A stretch of DNA of 10,372 bases from Gemmatimonadota bacterium (lineage in GTDB: Bacteria > Gemmatimonadota > Gemmatimonadetes > Longimicrobiales > Longimicrobiaceae), in contig JAHWJV010000083.1 in NCBI GenBank assembly GCA_019348265.1, forward strand, positions 1-10,372. Reading direction: 5' to 3'. The notes under the pieces are model-generated. The model was not told the DNA's origin. It saw only the letters and a program-made list of their open reading frames with translations, and made no database searches. Both the position numbers and the translations under genes were made by a program. How positions within the stretch are numbered: the first letter of the stretch is position 1; every line of letters begins with the position of its first letter. Below, piece by piece: positions 1-7,502 of the stretch.

Positions 1-69
1 GGCCGATGCGCGGGCGGGCGCATTATCGTGAGGACGAGCCCTCTGAACACCTGAGCCCCAACCATCGTT
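1..69. other. Upstream flank of the M16 pair, no gene called
   Basis: This short GC-rich lead-in precedes the first peptidase gene. I see no convincing Shine-Dalgarno sequence before the ATG at 70. There is a CATTAT hexamer at 21-26, but its -35 partner would lie at or beyond the window edge, so no promoter is called. It may include the tail of a gene outside the window. Confidence 0.4.
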
Positions 70-1416
70 ATGACTCGGCGACTGCTCTGCGCGCTGCTGC
101 TCTCCGCCGCGCCGCTCTCGGCGCAGCAGGTCGGCATCCCCCACCGCCTGTTCCAGCTAGAGAACGGACTGCGGCTGATCGTCCATGAGGATCACTCGAT
201 CCCCATGGCCGCCGTCAACGTCTGGTACCACGTCGGCGCCGCGTACGAGGAGCCCGGCCGGACCGGCTTCGCCCACCTCTTCGAGCACATCATGTTCGAG
301 GGGAGTGCGAACGTCCCCGAGGGGGAGTTCGACAATCTCCTCGAGGCCGCCGGCGCGAACAACAACGGCTCCACCGATTCCGATCGGACCAACTACTACG
401 AAGTGCTCCCCTCCAACGCGGTCGACCTCGCCCTCTGGCTCGAGGCCGACCGCATGGGCGGGCTCCTGCAGACGATGGGTCAGGGCAAGCTGGACATCCA
501 GCGCGACGTGGTGAAGAACGAGCGGCGCCAGCGCTACGAGAACCGGCCGTACGGACTGCTTTTCCCGACCGCCGCCGCGGCACTCTACCCAGCGAGCCAT
601 CCTTACTCCTGGACGGCGATCGGGTCGATGGAGGACCTCACCGCCGCCAGCCTCAGCGACGTCGAGGGCTTCTTCCGGCGATACTACGTGCCAAACAACG
701 CGGTGATCGCGGTGGCCGGCGACGTGAACCCGGAGGAGATCCGTCGCACCGTGGAGCGCTTCTTCGGGTGGATCCCGCGCGGTGAGGCCGTCGCGCGGCC
801 GATCGCGCCCACACCGCCGATCATCGAAACGAAATACGTCACGCTGGAAGATCGCGTCACGCTGCCGCAGATCACGCTGCTCTGGCGGACCAGCAAGGCG
901 TATTCGCCGGATGACGCGGCAATGTCCGCGCTCGCATCGATCCTGACGCAGGGGAAGAACAGCCGCCTGTACCGCCGGCTCGTGTACGAGGAGCAGGTCG
1001 CGCAGGACGTCAGCGCATTCAACTACTCGCGTCTCCTCTCCGGCGACCTTTTCCTGACGCTGACCGGACGGGAGGGAACGAGCCTCGATCGACTGGAGAG
1101 CACCGCGATCCAGGAGATCCAGCGGCTGGCGGCCACGCCCCCCACCGATGAGGAGCTGCAGCGCGTCAAGAGCGCGGTCGAGACGCAGCTCGTCGGCGGC
1201 CTCGAGAGGCTCGGCACACGCGCCGAGCTGCTCAACCAGTACCTCTACTATACCGGCGACCCCGACCACGTCGCGGAGGAGCTGGCGCAGTATCGCGCTC
1301 TGACTCCGGCGGACATCCAGCGCGTCGCGCGCGACTATCTCGCCGGCAAGAACCGGGTGGTGATCAGCATCGTCCCCACCGGCAAGACGAACCTGGCCGC
1401 CGGGGAGGACCGCTAA
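70..1416 (+). CDS. M16 family zinc metallopeptidase, catalytic subunit (exported)
   Basis: This is a 448-residue M16 (pitrilysin/processing-peptidase-like) metallopeptidase, expected to cut peptides in the periplasm or at the envelope. A signal peptide covers about residues 1-19: arginines, a leucine-rich core, then a likely cut at LSA-QQ. The inverted zinc motif HLFEH is at residues 69-73, and the third zinc ligand is probably Glu151 in KNERR, 77 residues further on, which is the usual spacing. An N-terminal M16 domain (about 25-230) is followed by a C-terminal M16 domain (about 235-440). The C-terminal SRLYRRL segment (298-304) lines up with the partner gene, but the Arg and Tyr of the substrate-binding R/Y pair are replaced by Val305 and Gln312. 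The next gene starts 1 nt after the stop, so the two are almost certainly co-translated and probably form a heterodimer. The ATG at 70 is chosen because it gives an intact signal peptide. Confidence 0.93.
   Translation: MTRRLLCALLLSAAPLSAQQVGIPHRLFQLENGLRLIVHEDHSIPMAAVNVWYHVGAAYEEPGRTGFAHLFEHIMFEGSANVPEGEFDNLLEAAGANNNGSTDSDRTNYYEVLPSNAVDLALWLEADRMGGLLQTMGQGKLDIQRDVVKNERRQRYENRPYGLLFPTAAAALYPASHPYSWTAIGSMEDLTAASLSDVEGFFRRYYVPNNAVIAVAGDVNPEEIRRTVERFFGWIPRGEAVARPIAPTPPIIETKYVTLEDRVTLPQITLLWRTSKAYSPDDAAMSALASILTQGKNSRLYRRLVYEEQVAQDVSAFNYSRLLSGDLFLTLTGREGTSLDRLESTAIQEIQRLAATPPTDEELQRVKSAVETQLVGGLERLGTRAELLNQYLYYTGDPDHVAEELAQYRALTPADIQRVARDYLAGKNRVVISIVPTGKTNLAAGEDR
1402..1408 (+). promoter_or_regulatory. 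Shine-Dalgarno for the second M16 gene
   Basis: GGGGAGG lies inside the last codons of the first peptidase gene, 9 nt before the ATG at 1418. It supports that start and points to translational coupling of the two genes. Confidence 0.7.
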
Positions 1417-1417
1417 G

Positions 1418-2917
1418 ATGACGATCCGCTCGCTTCTTCGCATCGCCGCCGTGACCCTCGCAGCCGGGTGTGCGCCGGCTCCGGCACCGCCGCCCACGCC
1501 GGCTCCCGCAGTGCCTGCTCCGGCTCCGCCCGCGCCTCGCGCCGAAGCCGCGGTCGCGCCGTTCCCGACCACGCCTCCCGCACTCGGGCCGGTGCCGGCG
1601 CTGCGGCTGCCGGCGCCCGTGCGGCGCACCCTCGGCAATGGACTCCAGGTCGTCTACGTTCGCCACGGCGCGATCCCGGTGGTGCACGCCACCCTTCTCG
1701 TACCGGCCGGCTCGGTGACGGACCCCGCCAACCTCCCGGGCCTGGCGGCGTTCACCGCGGAAATGCTCGACGAGGGAGCCGGAGGACGCAGCGCGCTCGC
1801 CCTTTCCGGCGCGCTCGACCTGCTCGGCGCCACGCTGACGGCCACCGCGGGGTGGGACGCCACCTCGGTCGACCTGAACGTCCTGCGGGACCGCTTCCCG
1901 CAGGCGCTGGCGCTCATGGCCGACGTGGTCGCGCGCCCGGACTTCCCGCAGGCGGAGATCGTCCGGGTCCGCGACGAGCGCATCACCCAGCTCACCAGCG
2001 CCCGCGACGTGGCGGGAACCATCGCCGGTAATGCTTTCAGCGCGCTGGTCTTTGGCCCGGCGCACCCGTATGGCCGCCTGCCGGCGGTGGAGAGCACGAG
2101 GCGCATCGCCCGAAACCCCGTGAAGGCCTTCCACGACGCGCACTATCGCCCGGCCGGGTCGACGCTGATCCTGGTCGGCGACGTGGACCCGGAGCAGCTC
2201 CATCCGCTGGTGGAGCGGGCGCTCGGCGCGTGGGCGGGGAGCGCGAACCAGGCCACACCCCCGGCGGCGGCAGCGCTACCCGCGGCGACCCGGATCGTGG
2301 TCATCGACAAGCCCGCCGCTCCGCAGTCGGAGATCCGCATCGGGCATCGCGGCGTGGCGCGCAGTCACCCGGACTACTTCCCGCTCATCGTGATGAACAC
2401 CATCCTGGGCGGATCCTTCACCAGCCGGCTCAACACCAACCTGCGAGAGGTGCACGGCTTCTCGTACGGCGTGAGCTCCTCCTTCGGGATGCGACGCGGC
2501 CCAGGGCCCTTCCTCGCCGGCGGTGCCGTGGTGACGGCGAAAACGGACAGCGCCGTCGCCGAGTTCCTCCGCGAGATCCGCCGCATGCGCGACGAGCCGG
2601 TACCCACCGAGGAACTGCAGAAGGCGAAGAACAACCTCGCGCTCGGACTACCGGCGGACTTCGAGACCAGCGCGGACGTCGCGCGTCAGCTCGCGCAGAT
2701 CGAGATCTACGGCCTCCCCGCCGACTTCTACAACCAGTACGTGCCGCGAGTGCTCGCCGTCACCGCCGCGGACGTGCAGCGGGTGGCCCGCGAGTACCTT
2801 CAGCCGGAGCGCTCGGTCGTCGTCGTGGTGGGCGACCGGAGGCAGCTCCTCCCCGGTTTGCGCGCCCTGAACGTGGGATCCGTCGAGAGCCGGGAGAGCT
2901 CCGAGTTCGTGAGGTGA
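1418..2917 (+). CDS. M16 family peptidase-like lipoprotein, non-catalytic partner
   Basis: This is a 499-residue M16-fold protein without the zinc site. The N-terminus looks like a lipoprotein signal with a lipobox-like LAAGC and lipidation expected at Cys18, followed by a proline/alanine-rich tether (about 19-60). Where active members have HxxEH, this protein has FTAEM at residues 112-116, so both zinc histidines are gone. The C-terminal domain keeps an Arg343-x6-Tyr350 pair (LREVHGFSYG), which the upstream catalytic protein lacks. In heterodimeric M16B peptidases one subunit supplies zinc and the other the R/Y substrate-binding pair, and these two genes match that division of labour. The likely role is substrate binding in an envelope-anchored peptidase complex. 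The start is fixed by the Shine-Dalgarno at 1402-1408 and the 1-nt gap after the first gene. Confidence 0.9.
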   Translation: MTIRSLLRIAAVTLAAGCAPAPAPPPTPAPAVPAPAPPAPRAEAAVAPFPTTPPALGPVPALRLPAPVRRTLGNGLQVVYVRHGAIPVVHATLLVPAGSVTDPANLPGLAAFTAEMLDEGAGGRSALALSGALDLLGATLTATAGWDATSVDLNVLRDRFPQALALMADVVARPDFPQAEIVRVRDERITQLTSARDVAGTIAGNAFSALVFGPAHPYGRLPAVESTRRIARNPVKAFHDAHYRPAGSTLILVGDVDPEQLHPLVERALGAWAGSANQATPPAAAALPAATRIVVIDKPAAPQSEIRIGHRGVARSHPDYFPLIVMNTILGGSFTSRLNTNLREVHGFSYGVSSSFGMRRGPGPFLAGGAVVTAKTDSAVAEFLREIRRMRDEPVPTEELQKAKNNLALGLPADFETSADVARQLAQIEIYGLPADFYNQYVPRVLAVTAADVQRVAREYLQPERSVVVVVGDRRQLLPGLRALNVGSVESRESSEFVR

Positions 2918-2932
2918 TGGCCGCCTGATTGC

Positions 2933-2961
2933 TTGACGGAAGGTGGGACCTCTTCTATTAT
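2933..2961 (+). promoter_or_regulatory. Sigma70-type promoter of prs
   Basis: TTGACG (2933-2938) and TATTAT (2956-2961) are separated by exactly 17 bp, close to the sigma70 consensus in an otherwise GC-rich background. Transcription would start near 2967-2969, leaving a leader of about 30 nt before the prs ATG at 2999. The promoter starts 15 bp after the M16 stop, so prs and the downstream genes need not depend on the peptidase operon. The first bases of the -35 box are a TTG in frame with prs and could be mistaken for its start codon. Confidence 0.8.
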
Positions 2962-2998
2962 CCAGGGCTCTCGAGGCAACTACTCCGAACGGCGTTCG

Positions 2999-3958
2999 AT
3001 GTCAGATCTGTACGCCAGCGCCCCGAGCGGGCAGCTGATGATGCTCGCGGGGTCGGCCAACCCGAAGCTCGCGCAGGCGGTCGCGGAGCAGCTCGGGCTC
3101 CCGCTCGGCGACACGACCATCCGCCGCTTCGCGGACGGGGAGATCTTCGTTCGGATCAACGAGAACGTTCGCGGGCGGGACATCTTCATCATCCAGCCGA
3201 CGCCGCCGCCGGCCGACAACATCATGGAGCTGCTGCTCCTGATCGACGCGGCGCGGCGTGCCTCCGCGGCCCGGGTCACGGCGGTGATCCCGTACTTCGG
3301 ATATGCGCGGCAGGACCGGAAAGACCAGCCGCGCGTCGCCATCGGAGCCAAGCTGGTGGCGAACATGATCGAGGCGGCCGGCGCCGATCGCATGCTGGGC
3401 ATCGACTTCCATCAGCACCAGCTCCAGGGGTTCTTCGACGTACCGGTCGACCACCTGTACGCCGCGCCGGTGCTGACCCGCTACTTCCGCGAGAAGGAGC
3501 TCGTCAACCTGGTCGTCGTCGCGCCGGACGTGGGCGGCGCGAAGATGGCGCGCGGCTTCGCCAAGCGTCTCGACGGGAGCATCGGCATCATCGACAAGCG
3601 GCGCCCGACGGCGAACGTGGCCGAGGTGCTGCACGTCATCGGTGAGGTCGAGGGACGCGACTGCCTGATCGTCGACGACATGATCGATACGGGAGGGACG
3701 CTGACCGAGGCGGTGCGCGCGCTGAAGAGCCGCGGCGCCCGCAACGTGTACTGCTGCGCGACCCACGCGGTGCTCTCGGGGCCCGCTGTGGAGCGCCTCT
3801 CTGCGTCCGAGGTCACCGAGGTGGTGGTGACCGATACGATGGCGATCCCCGAGTCGAAGCTCTTCCCCCAGCTGACGGTGCTGTCGGTCGGGGATCTGCT
3901 CGCGAGAGCAGTCCATCACACGCACGGCAACGAGTCGGTAAGCTCGCTCTTCGAATGA
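2999..3958 (+). CDS. prs: Ribose-phosphate pyrophosphokinase (PRPP synthetase)
   Basis: This enzyme makes phosphoribosyl pyrophosphate from ribose-5-phosphate and ATP, the precursor for purines, pyrimidines, NAD, histidine and tryptophan. The protein has 319 residues, against about 315 for class I enzymes. Family segments run in order: FADGEIFVRINENVRG near the N-terminus, the ATP-binding RQDRK motif, the FHQHQLQGFF region, VVVAPDVGGAKMA, and the PRPP-binding loop DCLIVDDMIDTGGTL at residues 221-235. The ATG at 2999 is preferred over the in-frame TTG at 2933, because that TTG is the -35 box of a strong promoter and the extra 22 residues would lie upstream of the predicted transcript start. 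No good Shine-Dalgarno precedes 2999. It is the first gene of a prs-rplY-pth series, a common bacterial arrangement. Confidence 0.97.
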   Translation: MSDLYASAPSGQLMMLAGSANPKLAQAVAEQLGLPLGDTTIRRFADGEIFVRINENVRGRDIFIIQPTPPPADNIMELLLLIDAARRASAARVTAVIPYFGYARQDRKDQPRVAIGAKLVANMIEAAGADRMLGIDFHQHQLQGFFDVPVDHLYAAPVLTRYFREKELVNLVVVAPDVGGAKMARGFAKRLDGSIGIIDKRRPTANVAEVLHVIGEVEGRDCLIVDDMIDTGGTLTEAVRALKSRGARNVYCCATHAVLSGPAVERLSASEVTEVVVTDTMAIPESKLFPQLTVLSVGDLLARAVHHTHGNESVSSLFE

Positions 3959-4009
3959 GAGATCGGCGCGCGTCGCACTGATGCGCCTCGACATGATGAA
4001 CGGATAACT

Positions 4010-4015
4010 GGAGGG
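4010..4015 (+). promoter_or_regulatory. Shine-Dalgarno for rplY/ctc
   Basis: GGAGGG ends 8 nt before the ATG at 4024. It is a strong site and fixes that start. The 65-nt gap after prs contains no clear promoter or terminator. Confidence 0.75.
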
Positions 4016-4023
4016 ATTTACAC

Positions 4024-4671
4024 ATGGCAGTGACCCTGAACGCCCGCTCCCGCGCGACCTTCGGCAAGAACGCCGCTCGGAAGCTCCGCTCCGCCGGACA
4101 CGTTCCCGCGGTGATCTACGGGCACGGCGACGAGACGCGCCCGCTGGAGATCGCGGTCAACGAGCTCGAGCGTCTGCTCTCCCACATCTCGATGGGCAAC
4201 ACGCTGATCGACTTGCGGGTAGAGGGCGCCAAGGCGACTTCGGCGCTGATCCGCGAGGTGCAGTATCACGCGGTCAAGCCGATGATCCTGCACGTCGATT
4301 TCCTGCAGGTGCACGCCGGCGAGAAGATCCACCTCCGGGTGCCCGTCCGCCTGCATGGAACTCCGGTCGGCGTTCGCGACGAGCAGGGCGTGCTCCAGGA
4401 AGTGCTGCACGAGCTGGACGTCGAGTGCCTTCCGCGCGACATCCCGGAGGGGATCGACATCGACGTCGAGGCCCTGGGGATCGGCGACTCGGTCCACGTG
4501 CGCGACGTGACGATCGCCAACGTCACGATCCTGAACGACCCGGAGCTCACCATCGCGAGCGTCACCAACCCGACGGTCGAGGCGGTAGCGGAGCCGGAGG
4601 CCGACGAGGCCGCCGACGCGCAGCCGGAGCTGGTGAAGGATCGCCGCAGGGAAGGCGACGACTCGGAGTAG
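4024..4671 (+). CDS. rplY: Ribosomal protein bL25 (Ctc/TL5 form)
   Basis: This protein binds 5S rRNA in the large ribosomal subunit. In the long Ctc form, as here, it is also linked to general stress in some bacteria. The 215 residues comprise an N-terminal 5S-binding domain (about 1-95, with the family signature RKLRSAGHVPAVIYG near residues 20-34), a C-terminal beta-rich TL5-type domain (about 96-185), and an acidic, Glu/Asp/Ala-rich tail. The length matches Ctc/TL5 rather than the short 94-residue E. coli L25. It lies between prs and pth, as in many genomes, and its TAG stop shares one base with the GTG start of pth. The start is supported by GGAGGG at 4010-4015. Confidence 0.95.
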   Translation: MAVTLNARSRATFGKNAARKLRSAGHVPAVIYGHGDETRPLEIAVNELERLLSHISMGNTLIDLRVEGAKATSALIREVQYHAVKPMILHVDFLQVHAGEKIHLRVPVRLHGTPVGVRDEQGVLQEVLHELDVECLPRDIPEGIDIDVEALGIGDSVHVRDVTIANVTILNDPELTIASVTNPTVEAVAEPEADEAADAQPELVKDRRREGDDSE

Positions 4672-5234
4672 TGAAGGTCATCGCCTGCCTCGGCAACCCG
4701 GGGTCGGAGTACTCCACCACCAGGCACAACGTCGGGTGGTGGCTGGCGGAGCGGCTCGCCGAGAGCTGGGGGCTGGATCGCTTCCGACGCGATGGAAACG
4801 CGCTGGTGGCGACGGGCCGCTTCGAGGGCGAGGACGTGCGGGTCGTCAAGCCGACGACGTACATGAACCACAGTGGGCAGGCGCTCACGCCGTATCGGCG
4901 CGCGAGCGCCTTCTCCGTTCCACGGGACCTGCTGGTGGTGGTGGACGAGGTTGCGCTGGAGCCGGGACGCGCGCGCTTTCGCCCGGGCGGCAGCGCCGGG
5001 GGCCACAACGGGCTCAAGTCCGTGCAGGCGTCGCTTGGCACGCAGGAGTACGCGCGGCTGCGCATCGGAGTCGGCGCGAAACCGCCGGGCGCGGACCTCG
5101 CCGATTGGGTCCTTTCCCCACCGCCACGGGCCGATCGCGCCATCATCATGGAGCTGCTTCCGGAGCTGGTGGAGGGAGTCGGGGTCTGGGCGAGGGAAGG
5201 GATCGAGGCGGCGATGAACCGCTACAATCGCTGA
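4671..5234 (+). CDS. pth: Peptidyl-tRNA hydrolase
   Basis: Pth recycles peptidyl-tRNAs that fall off the ribosome by cleaving the ester bond between peptide and tRNA. The 187-residue length is normal for bacterial Pth. The expected functional residues are all present: Asn9 in CLGNPG, catalytic His19 in TRHNVGWW, Asn66 in TYMNHSGQA, Asp92 in VVVDEV and Asn113 in GGHNGLKS. The GTG start at 4671 gives the canonical N-terminus MKVIACLGNPG. It overlaps the L25 stop by 1 nt (TAGTG), so translation is probably coupled to rplY, and the only nearby Shine-Dalgarno-like sequence (GGAG at 4665-4668) is too close to act alone. An open frame continues upstream inside rplY, but it encodes arginine-rich antisense-like sequence and is not part of the protein. 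Confidence 0.96.
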   Translation: MKVIACLGNPGSEYSTTRHNVGWWLAERLAESWGLDRFRRDGNALVATGRFEGEDVRVVKPTTYMNHSGQALTPYRRASAFSVPRDLLVVVDEVALEPGRARFRPGGSAGGHNGLKSVQASLGTQEYARLRIGVGAKPPGADLADWVLSPPPRADRAIIMELLPELVEGVGVWAREGIEAAMNRYNR

Positions 5235-5249
5235 GCAGGCATCTCTCTC

Positions 5250-5255
5250 AAGGAG
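5250..5255 (+). promoter_or_regulatory. Shine-Dalgarno for hppA
   Basis: AAGGAG lies 6 nt before the GTG at 5262 and decides that start. The gap from pth is only 27 nt, which suggests one transcript. Confidence 0.75.
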
Positions 5256-5261
5256 CAACAG

Positions 5262-7397
5262 GTGGCTGATCTCGCATGGCTGTCCGCACCCCTGGGTGCC
5301 ATCGGGCTTGGGTTCGCCCTCGCCCTGTACCTGTACGTCAGTCGTCAACCGACTGGGGACGACGTGATGCGCGGCATCGCCGCCCAGATCGAGACCGGCG
5401 CGATGGCGTTCCTTCGGCGCGAGTACTCCGTGCTGGCCGTCTTCGTGGTCGTGATCGGCGCGCTGCTGGGCCTCGCCATCGGGATGTGGACGGCGGTTGC
5501 GTTCCTCGGGGGCGCCGTCTCGTCGATGTGCGCGGGCTTCATCGGGATGAAGGCGGCGACGAAGGCGAACGTCCGCACGACGGAGGCCGCGCGATCGCAG
5601 GGTGAGGGGCCGGCGCTTCGTATGGCGTTCAGCGGCGGAGCGGTGATGGGCCTCGCGGTCGCGTCGATCGGCCTCCTCGGAATCGGCCTGATCTACTACG
5701 TGTTCCTCCACCGGCTCGGTTATCCGGTGCAGTCGGAGATCGTCGGCTTCGCCGAGATCATCTCGGGTTACGCAATGGGGGCTTCGAGCATCGCGCTCTT
5801 CGCCCGCGTGGGCGGGGGCATCTTCACGAAGGCTGCGGATGTCGGCGCGGACCTGGTCGGCAAGGTGGAAGCCGGCATCCCGGAGGACGACCCACGCAAC
5901 CCGGCGACCATCGCGGACAACGTCGGCGACTGCGTCGGCGATACCGCCGGGATGGGCGCGGACATCTTCGAGTCGTACGTGGGGGCGGTGATCGCCACCA
6001 TCGCCATCGGCGCCACCAGCTCGCTCTACGCATCGAGCCGTATCGAGGCGGTCGCGCTCCCGGTGCTGACGATCGGCATCGGGCTGATCGCGTCGCTCCT
6101 CGGGGTACTGCTGATGCGGATGCTGGAGGGCATGGGCCCCGCCGCCGCGCTGAGGAACGTGACCCTCATCGCCGCCGCCCTTTTCCTCGCCGGCGCTTTC
6201 GTCATCGTCCAGGCGCTCGGGTTCGAGATCCAGGACCCGATCACCGGCCGGGAATACCAGTCGATGGGACCGTTCTGGGCGATCGTCGCCGGAACCATCT
6301 CCGGCATCGCGATCGGCCTGATCACCGAGTATTACACCGGGTCACGCCCGGTCCGGCGCATCGCCCAGGCGTCGGAGACCGGCTCCGCGACCAACATCAT
6401 CGCCGGGCTCGCGGTCGGTATGGAGTCGGTCGCGCTCCCGGTGCTGATGATCTGCGCCAGCATCTGGACTGCCTTCGTGTTCGCTGGCCTCTACGGGATC
6501 GGGATCGCCGCTGTGGGGATGCTCGCCACCGTCGGCGTGACGATGTCGGTGGACGCCTACGGGCCGATCGCGGACAACGCCGGCGGCATTGCGGAGATGA
6601 GCCATCTTCCACCCGAGGCTCGACGGATCACCGACAGCCTCGACGCCATCGGCAACACCACGGCCGCCATCGGCAAGGGCTTCGCGATCGGCTCGGCGGC
6701 ACTGACCGCGCTGGCGCTCTTCTCGGCCTACGCTTCCGCGGTGAACCTCCAGGACGTCGGCATCAACCTGCTCGACCCGTACGTCGTGATCGGGCTCCTG
6801 ATGGGAGGCATCCTCCCCTTCTACATCGGCGCGCTCACCATGACTGCGGTGGGTCGCGCGGCCCAGGGGATGGTGGAGGAGGTGCGCCGCCAGTTCCGCG
6901 AGATCCCGGGCCTGATGGAGGGCACCGCGACGCCGGACTCCGCTCGCTGCGTCGACATCTCGACGCGGGCGGCGCTCCGGGAGATGATCCTCCCCGGCTC
7001 CGTCGCGGTGATCGCGCCGGTCGTGGTCGGGTACTTCATGGGCGTCGCCGCGCTCGGAGGTTTGCTCGCGGGCGCGACCGTTACGGGCGTGCTGCTCGCC
7101 CTCTTCATGGCGAACGCCGGCGGCGCGTGGGACAACGCCAAGAAGTACATCGAGGGCGGCGCGCTCGGCGGCAAGGGCTCCGACCCGCACAAGGCCGCCG
7201 TCGTCGGCGACACCGTCGGTGACCCCTTCAAGGACACCTCCGGCCCGTCGATGAACATCCTGATCAAGCTGATGAGCATCGTCTCGCTCGTGCTCGCGCC
7301 CTGGTTCGTCCGCGTGTGGCAGACGGGCGGAACGCCCGTGCTGCGCGAGGGCGTCGTGGGAACGCTGCGGCAGACTCTCTTCGCACTCTTCGGCTGA
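5262..7397 (+). CDS. hppA: Membrane-bound pyrophosphatase, K+-dependent ion pump
   Basis: This integral membrane pump hydrolyses pyrophosphate and moves H+ or Na+ out of the cytoplasm. The 711 residues are almost entirely hydrophobic helices, about 16 expected in this family. Catalytic acidic motifs are visible: AADVGADLVGKVE around Asp193, then EDDPRNPATIADNVGD and the GDTAGMGADIFESY region ending at about residue 239, and the C-terminal DPHKAAVVGDTVGDPFKD starting near residue 641. Residues 464-469 read GNTTAA. Alanine at position 468 marks the K+-dependent subfamily, whereas K+-independent enzymes have lysine there. Glu237 in DIFESY occupies the position typical of Na+-transporting and related K+-dependent enzymes, not the position one helical turn later seen in plant H+ pumps, so Na+ pumping is possible. 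GTG is the start by virtue of AAGGAG at 5250. The gene sits between pth and ychF. Confidence 0.95.
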   Translation: MADLAWLSAPLGAIGLGFALALYLYVSRQPTGDDVMRGIAAQIETGAMAFLRREYSVLAVFVVVIGALLGLAIGMWTAVAFLGGAVSSMCAGFIGMKAATKANVRTTEAARSQGEGPALRMAFSGGAVMGLAVASIGLLGIGLIYYVFLHRLGYPVQSEIVGFAEIISGYAMGASSIALFARVGGGIFTKAADVGADLVGKVEAGIPEDDPRNPATIADNVGDCVGDTAGMGADIFESYVGAVIATIAIGATSSLYASSRIEAVALPVLTIGIGLIASLLGVLLMRMLEGMGPAAALRNVTLIAAALFLAGAFVIVQALGFEIQDPITGREYQSMGPFWAIVAGTISGIAIGLITEYYTGSRPVRRIAQASETGSATNIIAGLAVGMESVALPVLMICASIWTAFVFAGLYGIGIAAVGMLATVGVTMSVDAYGPIADNAGGIAEMSHLPPEARRITDSLDAIGNTTAAIGKGFAIGSAALTALALFSAYASAVNLQDVGINLLDPYVVIGLLMGGILPFYIGALTMTAVGRAAQGMVEEVRRQFREIPGLMEGTATPDSARCVDISTRAALREMILPGSVAVIAPVVVGYFMGVAALGGLLAGATVTGVLLALFMANAGGAWDNAKKYIEGGALGGKGSDPHKAAVVGDTVGDPFKDTSGPSMNILIKLMSIVSLVLAPWFVRVWQTGGTPVLREGVVGTLRQTLFALFG

Positions 7398-7402
7398 ACG
7401 AA

Positions 7403-7484
7403 TAGTGCGACAGTGCGAGAGTGCGAGGGTGCGAACGTGACCGCTCTCGCACTCTCGCACTTTCGCACTGTCGCACTTCGCACT
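7403..7484. repeat. Inverted array of 8-bp units forming a long hairpin
   Basis: Four head-to-tail octamers of the form NRGTGCGA (7403-7434) are followed by a 12-nt spacer (7435-7446). Then come four complementary octamers in the opposite orientation (7447-7478) and part of a fifth (to 7484). Folded as RNA, the arms pair over about 31 bp with two G-U wobbles and a single end mismatch. There is no T run on the plus strand after the stem, so it is not a classic intrinsic terminator. It fills almost all the gap between hppA and ychF and may insulate ychF from upstream transcription, protect the hppA mRNA 3' end, or be a small dispersed genomic repeat. Confidence 0.85.
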
Positions 7485-7502
7485 CTTCTCCGTAGCTGGT
7501 TC

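Noticed and set aside
157..1638. 493-codon open frame on the minus strand across the M16 genes
   Set aside because: It is antisense to two clear peptidase genes, is rich in Arg/Gly/Ala/Val, and has no recognisable domain. It is the usual shadow frame in high-GC DNA.
3965..3987. GGCGC/GCGCC stem between prs and rplY as an L25 autoregulatory site or terminator
   Set aside because: It has 5 bp with a 13-nt loop and no T run, and it does not resemble the 5S rRNA loop E target.
3002..3994. 330-codon minus-strand frame opposite prs
   Set aside because: It lies entirely antisense to a well-recognised gene, with no domain pattern and no ribosome binding site.
4266..5711. 481-codon minus-strand frame opposite rplY, pth and hppA
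   Set aside because: It spans three recognised plus-strand genes and their junctions, and its His/Arg-rich composition is typical of shadow frames.
6342..7460. 372-codon minus-strand frame opposite hppA
   Set aside because: It is antisense to the pyrophosphatase, and its start lies in the octamer hairpin.
7403..7484. CRISPR-like array
   Set aside because: The units are 8 bp, contiguous and inverted, with no unique spacers of regular length and no cas genes.
7413..7502. 30-residue N-terminal extension of YchF
   Set aside because: It is encoded by the repeat hairpin, and the family N-terminus MLKLGIVGLPNVGKST starts at 7503.
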